A stretch of DNA of 64,000 nucleotides from Lampris incognitus (lineage: Eukaryota; Chordata; Actinopteri; Lampriformes; Lampridae): contig NC_079214.1 in the NCBI RefSeq assembly GCF_029633865.1, positions 17,214,753-17,278,752 on the forward strand, read 5' to 3'. The first letter of the stretch is position 1. Each line of letters starts with the position of its first letter. Position numbers and translations under genes: made by a program. Below the pieces are notes generated by a model. The model was given only the letters and a program-made list of their open reading frames with translations. It was not told the DNA's origin and did no database searches. Shown here one piece after another: positions 59,491 to 64,000 of the stretch.

Positions 59491-60327
59491 AATTATAAAT
59501 CAACTTATAACTTGTATGCCGGTAACAAAGTCCAAGAAAAGGGGAAAAATGTGGTCAGAAAAGGTTCCTTTTGGTATGAAACATGTACAGGGAGCCTTAG
59601 AGGAAAGACGTGGAAATAGCTTCAAAACTAAAATACTTGTGGAAAGTAGCATTCATGGCAGACAGTCATCAGAAACCAAAGTTCTGAGATCTGCATGGAG
59701 AGAGTGCTCTTTTATTAGACTGTCCTCTGTATGTTTAATATGCCCCGACCATTCAAAGGGTTGACTCGGAAGTCTACTTTTTCCTAAATGTGGGGCACTC
59801 TGTGTTATCAGTGCGCTAGCAGACCCTCACAGCCTTGGCTCACATCCTTAAACCATTTTAATCAAGTACAGTACACTGTGGAAGAGAGCCAGCCAGAGCC
59901 GTCAGTGGACATTGTAAAATTGGAAAACCGTTCGGGAAAACAGTTGAGTGGCCAAGATTGCCTGGTAGACTGAATCAACTGCTCAAATGCATTTCCTCAG
60001 CAGAAATGTGTTAAATAGAGTCAATTAAATGAAAAATCTCTCAACACTGCCTACCCTGCAGATAATACCCATTATATCTCCAAACCAGATACAATATTTC
60101 ATTCATATAACATTCAGTACAGATTCCTGGATGGCTCAGTCAGTTCAATAGTATGTGCTAACCAATGAGCTTGGCTCATATAAACAGGGGTTTCTTGACT
60201 AATGTTCTGTTTTTGCATTACCTTTCCATCAGGATGCACATGTTCATATTTTCAGGTCATTTGTGTATCACATATTTCACCCCTGTACTTGGCACATCTG
60301 TGAATATGCTAATACATCTGCCAGTGC
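59491..60327. other. Unannotated sequence
   Basis: Nothing recognised. Confidence 0.45.
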
Positions 60328-60365
60328 AGACCTGCACCAGATGCTAATGCATCTGGTGCAGGTCT
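60328..60365. repeat. Perfect hairpin, 17-bp arms and 4-nt loop
   Basis: AGACCTGCACCAGATGC, TAAT, then the exact reverse complement. Not part of a recognised element. Confidence 0.95.
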
Positions 60366-60649
60366 TCGGTTTGGTCTTTTGGGATTATGTCACACACATG
60401 ACCTCGACTGCAGTACAGAACATACGAGGCCCTTCATTTTGTCCCTCGCTTATGTGTCAAAACGTTCAAATTTCATCTACTTGGTGATTACAAAAAAAAG
60501 CATCAAATGTATTTCCCAACGCAATAAGAGACATACCTTCACTTCACTGTTTCCCACACCATAAAAAATACTTAAAAGTTAAGATAACACAGAGCAAGGC
60601 ACCTGCGAACGAAAATAACAATATAAAATAATATTGATTGAGCTGGATA

Positions 60650-60790
60650 ACAATGACGTAGCGAATTCGGGGAGCAATCGCCGCAATTGGGACGCGAACC
60701 CGTAGCTCCCGCACCGCGGGAAACATCGCTAGCCGCTCGACTAAAGGGTCCGGCCCGGTAGCCGAGAGCTAACGTGTGTGCTTATTCGTG
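60650..60790 (-). repeat. tRNA-like dispersed repeat, reverse copy of the 0.7-kb family
   Basis: Minus strand reads CCCTTTAGTCGAGCGGCTAG and later GGGTTCGCGTCCC, the A- and B-box regions of a tRNA-like head. It shares the GACCCTTTAG(C/T)CGAGCGG block with 690-720. Not a credible functional tRNA gene. Confidence 0.5.
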
Positions 60791-60879
60791 TACGTTACAC
60801 TATTGCCAAGGAAAATGAAAACAAACTGTTGAGGAAAACGACGCTACAAACCAGCTGCATAAGTGACGAGGTAAAATAG

Positions 60880-61380
60880 TAGTGTTGCACGATTTGGTGA
60901 AAAAGCCATGTTGCGATGATTGTGGATAATATTGCGGTTGCGATATTATGAATAAATTTATACATATACAAATAATACAAATTTGTCGTGTTGCCGCAAC
61001 ATGTAGCGACTTTCATTTTTCACGTTTTACCCAGTAACTCTTTCTACTCTAAAATATCGCCAAATAACAGAACGCGTTTTGTTTTTTGTTTTGCCACCAG
61101 TTCATCAGCGTTAACCTGCTCGTTGTCATCGGTATCCATTTTGTCCTCCTTTCTGGTCTGCATACGGCACACGTACAGTCATGTGACCGTAGACTGCACG
61201 CGCGTCACTGCCTAAACAGAGTCTGATTGGTCAGCTCTTAATTATGGGCGTAGATATGCAGACTGCACACAGACATTCACACGCGCACATTTTATTATTT
61301 AATCAAATTGCAGCCTTTTCCTGTTATATAATTGCACAGGCTGACATCGTGATTGCGATCAGATTAATCCTGCAGCACTA
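60880..61380. mobile_element. hAT-type non-autonomous element with perfect 8-bp target duplications
   Basis: TAAAATAG lies exactly on both sides (60872-60879, 61381-61388). The termini TAGTGTTGCACGATT and AATCCTGCAGCACTA are inverted repeats with 13 of 15 matches. 501 bp, no transposase. The 8-bp duplication and TAGTG-like ends point to hAT. Confidence 0.88.
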
Positions 61381-61388
61381 TAAAATAG

Positions 61389-64000
61389 ACTGCTGAGTAA
61401 ATAAGTCGAGGCAAACAGCAAACCCCAGCAAATGCATGAAAGTAAGTCCAATCAAACATTTCGTTGGATAATTCTGCCTTTCATAAAAACCTGCTTCATC
61501 ATAATCTTTTTCATATCCATTGTGAGATGATTATTTTCTTCATGCCAGCTGTTGCTTTGGCCGGGGATCTGCTAAATCACACACAACAGACCTCTTACGT
61601 TATCTGTGTTTCAGAAGTAAACATGTTCATATTAGGTAATTAGTATTGATTAGTATTGGCAAGGGAAGCGTTGGTCCCAACACATCACAGGATGTACCCA
61701 GACACGGCATACATATTTGGCTGAAATTAAAATGCCTAAGATATTTGTTTTCATAATTTCAGTCAATCCACACAGTTAAATTGTATTTTTGCATTTAAAA
61801 ATACTATTAAAATAAACTAAGTTAAATAAACTAAATTAAAATAATAATTTTACTGTACAAAATATTAGGTGGGGCCTGGGCCGGGAAAAACAACAACAAC
61901 ATCTCCTTGTGTGGGTCACGGCATGAAAAAGTTTGGGAATCCTTGCCTTTCATGACCAGACAGGCCTACTATTTTGTGAACATCAGCCCAAACCAAGTCC
62001 CAAATCATGATTAATTTGGTCTGACATTTTCATTTTCTGTGGCAGTCTCCACTAGTGGCCTCTTGATGCCTGTCAAAGCAATATGAAATAGGGCATTAAA
62101 TCCTTGGGCCTCCTGAAGGGGCCATGCGTAGTTTGACAGGTTTAAGGTGGACATGTCAACAGGGAGGAGGAGAAAGTGCATGAAGTAAGGGACAGTGAGG
62201 ACAGGTGATTTTTCTGTGGGCTGTGGAAGCCCTGATGGAAGAGAAATGGCTAATCAAAGAATTGCTGCTGTTGCAGTACTGTGTTGCACCGCTGCAGTCT
62301 TGCCCTGCGAGGGGTATATATCAAGCAGGCATTTCATTACCTGGAGTGCTTGGCTCCTGTGCCGGAGTGTCTGAGCCTCATGTGAAGATATTGATTGCAC
62401 ACCGCCTGTTGCCTGCAGGGAGGCGACTCATCTCATCGGTTCATGCAGGAAGTTTCAGCATTACAATAATCTATGGATACACGCGTGCCGTGTATGTATG
62501 CATATGTATGTTTTTGTGTGTGTGTGTTCATGTGTGCATGTATATAGGTCTGTGTGTACATCGAGATCCCCTGGCCACACCAATGTCTGTCACAGGTTAT
62601 GAACACAGTCTTAAACTAGGGAAAGGACCATCATATCACAACAGATATCACAAGAGAACACTAGTGTGTGGTGCTGATATAGTGTCAAACCATTTGATGC
62701 CAGGTCTGTCAAAACTCCCAGTAGCCAGCAATCAATAGTTTTGAGAGACAGATTGGCCAGCTTAGTAATGTATTCTGCTACTCAGTGATGGACAAGCAGG
62801 TGAAGACCACTCCCGAGGGTGGTAGCATGGTGTTGCATATTTCATAGTGCGAGTGAGAAAGATAAACGGAGTAACCAGAGACACCCCTGCAGATGGGTCA
62901 GGACCAAATGTAAGCTCCCGACCGTGTGATGCTGCAGTGCCATTCTTTACATCTCAGCGGTAGACATAAAACTACACCCGTCTTGATGGGCACCCCCACA
63001 AGTCCTGATGGATTCAATTGATCTGGGCCATCTCCGATCTTCTCTTCCATCTAGATGCCTGATTTAGAGATAGCCTATTACCAACTTGAATGGCCAAGCT
63101 GCGACTCTGGTCCTTTTAGTCATCAGAGGCTTCAGAGCGGCGAGGTTTGAAAGTTGAGAGGCCAGCTTGCCATATTTAAAGACATCGCAGATTAGAAATT
63201 ACACTGAGAGTTTGAGGAGCCAAGATGTGAAATGGAGGGTTTATTTTGGCGGGTTTCAAGTAGCAATAAATTAGATCTCGTTGAAAAACACTTGTGAAAA
63301 TAAATTGCATATGACTGGAGAAAACAGCAGAAAAGAGGTAAGACGGCATAGAAGATAGGACGGTAACTTCTTCTAAGCGGTAACAAGAGTTCTTTACATC
63401 CCCAACAACCGTTTGTGTGCATATTGTGATGCTGTACCTGTAGAAAAAGACTCCCAAACAGTCCACCTTAAGGGATTGTGAATGTTTTTATGTATTTATC
63501 TATGCACAGATAGGACCCTCCAGGATATTTCTGCTCCTACTAACCTCTTTAAACGTGTGTCTATTTTATGGTCACACGAGTCGTCCTTCATTATGTTGAG
63601 AGTGCAATACGAATAGGAAACAGAAATTATAGCTCATTCATAGTCATAAAAGCACAGGTGCAATTTAAGTTTTAGTATTGACATTGAGCAAAGAACATTT
63701 TCATTTGTGTGTGTATGTGTGTGTGTAGGGCTTTCTACGTCTGTGTGTGTGTGTGTGCACGTTTGCGTGTATAAGACCTTTTGTGTGCACCCATGTGCCG
63801 ACATGTGTCATTTGAGAAACGGAACGCCCTAATGGATCTCCTGCGTTAACGGGCCTGTAAAATTGATTCCATTTTTCATCGGCCAGGTCTGTTGCATAAG
63901 CAGCGCTGCTTTACTGACATGCGTCTCGACAATCTGGGCTGACTGGAATCAATTCTCTCTGCTCCAGATGAGATCTTAATGTGCTTGGAAAGGTGTGTCT
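61389..64000. other. Unannotated intergenic sequence
   Basis: A 177-codon frame at 62205-62738 is partly TG-repeat and has no domain. GT-rich tracts at about 62500-62560 and 63700-63760. Confidence 0.45.

Noticed and set aside
60690-60770. Possible tRNA gene on the minus strand
   Set aside because: Box-like motifs are present, but no closed cloverleaf could be drawn, and the block recurs at 0.7 kb as a repeat.
62205-62738. 177-codon plus-strand frame
   Set aside because: Partly GT-repeat translation (CVCICMFLCVCVHV), no domain, no splice or conservation evidence.
1-64000. CRISPR arrays, bacterial operons, phage or plasmid features
   Set aside because: The window is clearly vertebrate; tandem arrays here lack spacer structure, and introns and SINEs rule out a prokaryotic source.

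Overview
The window is teleost (probably percomorph-grade) nuclear DNA. The evidence is intron-containing vertebrate neuronal nicotinic acetylcholine receptor (nAChR) genes and a dense background of fish-type repeats: two tRNA-derived SINE families, RTE/Rex-type and other non-LTR retrotransposon fragments, hAT and other inverted-repeat DNA transposons, and many CA, TA, CT and GATG microsatellites. There is no sign of bacterial, plasmid or CRISPR sequence.

The core is a receptor cluster on the minus strand. All six coding exons of two genes could be rebuilt with consensus splice sites and matching phases. chrna3 (alpha3 subunit, 565 aa) runs from its ATG at 33063 to its stop at 24348. A beta subunit best called chrnb4 (526 aa) runs from its ATG at 45329 to its stop at 35746. 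They are head to tail, with about 2.7 kb between the chrnb4 stop and the chrna3 ATG. Order and orientation match the CHRNA3-CHRNB4 part of the mammalian CHRNA5-CHRNA3-CHRNB4 cluster. No alpha5 exon is visible in the 24 kb beyond chrna3. The two products would co-assemble into the alpha3-beta4 ganglionic pentameric cation channel.

From 1 to 24 kb the window is mostly intergenic. It holds an L1-like remnant between direct repeats (1.35-2.48 kb), several microsatellites, a decayed hAT transposase of the TTF/ZMYM1-like type (7.1-8.1 kb), a SINE (13.1-13.5 kb), three copies of a repeat with a hammerhead-ribozyme-like core (12.0, 20.0 and 21.0 kb), an inverted-repeat element (19.65-19.85 kb), and an apparently intact two-exon plus-strand gene for a Myb/SANT-like DNA-binding protein (16.9-18.2 kb) whose intron carries another inverted-repeat element.

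From 45.5 to 64 kb no host gene could be recognised. This part holds a decayed Rex/RTE-type LINE (47.0-50.5 kb) with a second LINE end nested in it, another LINE 3' end (51.2-51.7 kb), two SINE copies (52.5 and 54.1 kb), a DNA-transposon-like block (55.6-56.95 kb), an RTE-like LINE (57.2-58.4 kb), and a 501-bp hAT-type element with perfect 8-bp target duplications (60.88-61.38 kb). The rest is AT-rich unannotated sequence.

The points most worth a second look are: a stop-free 177-nt last intron of chrna3; an upstream ORF whose stop overlaps the chrnb4 start as ATGA; the hammerhead-like repeat family; a foldback element about 0.5 kb upstream of the chrna3 start; and several exact hairpins and target-site duplications that date nested insertions.
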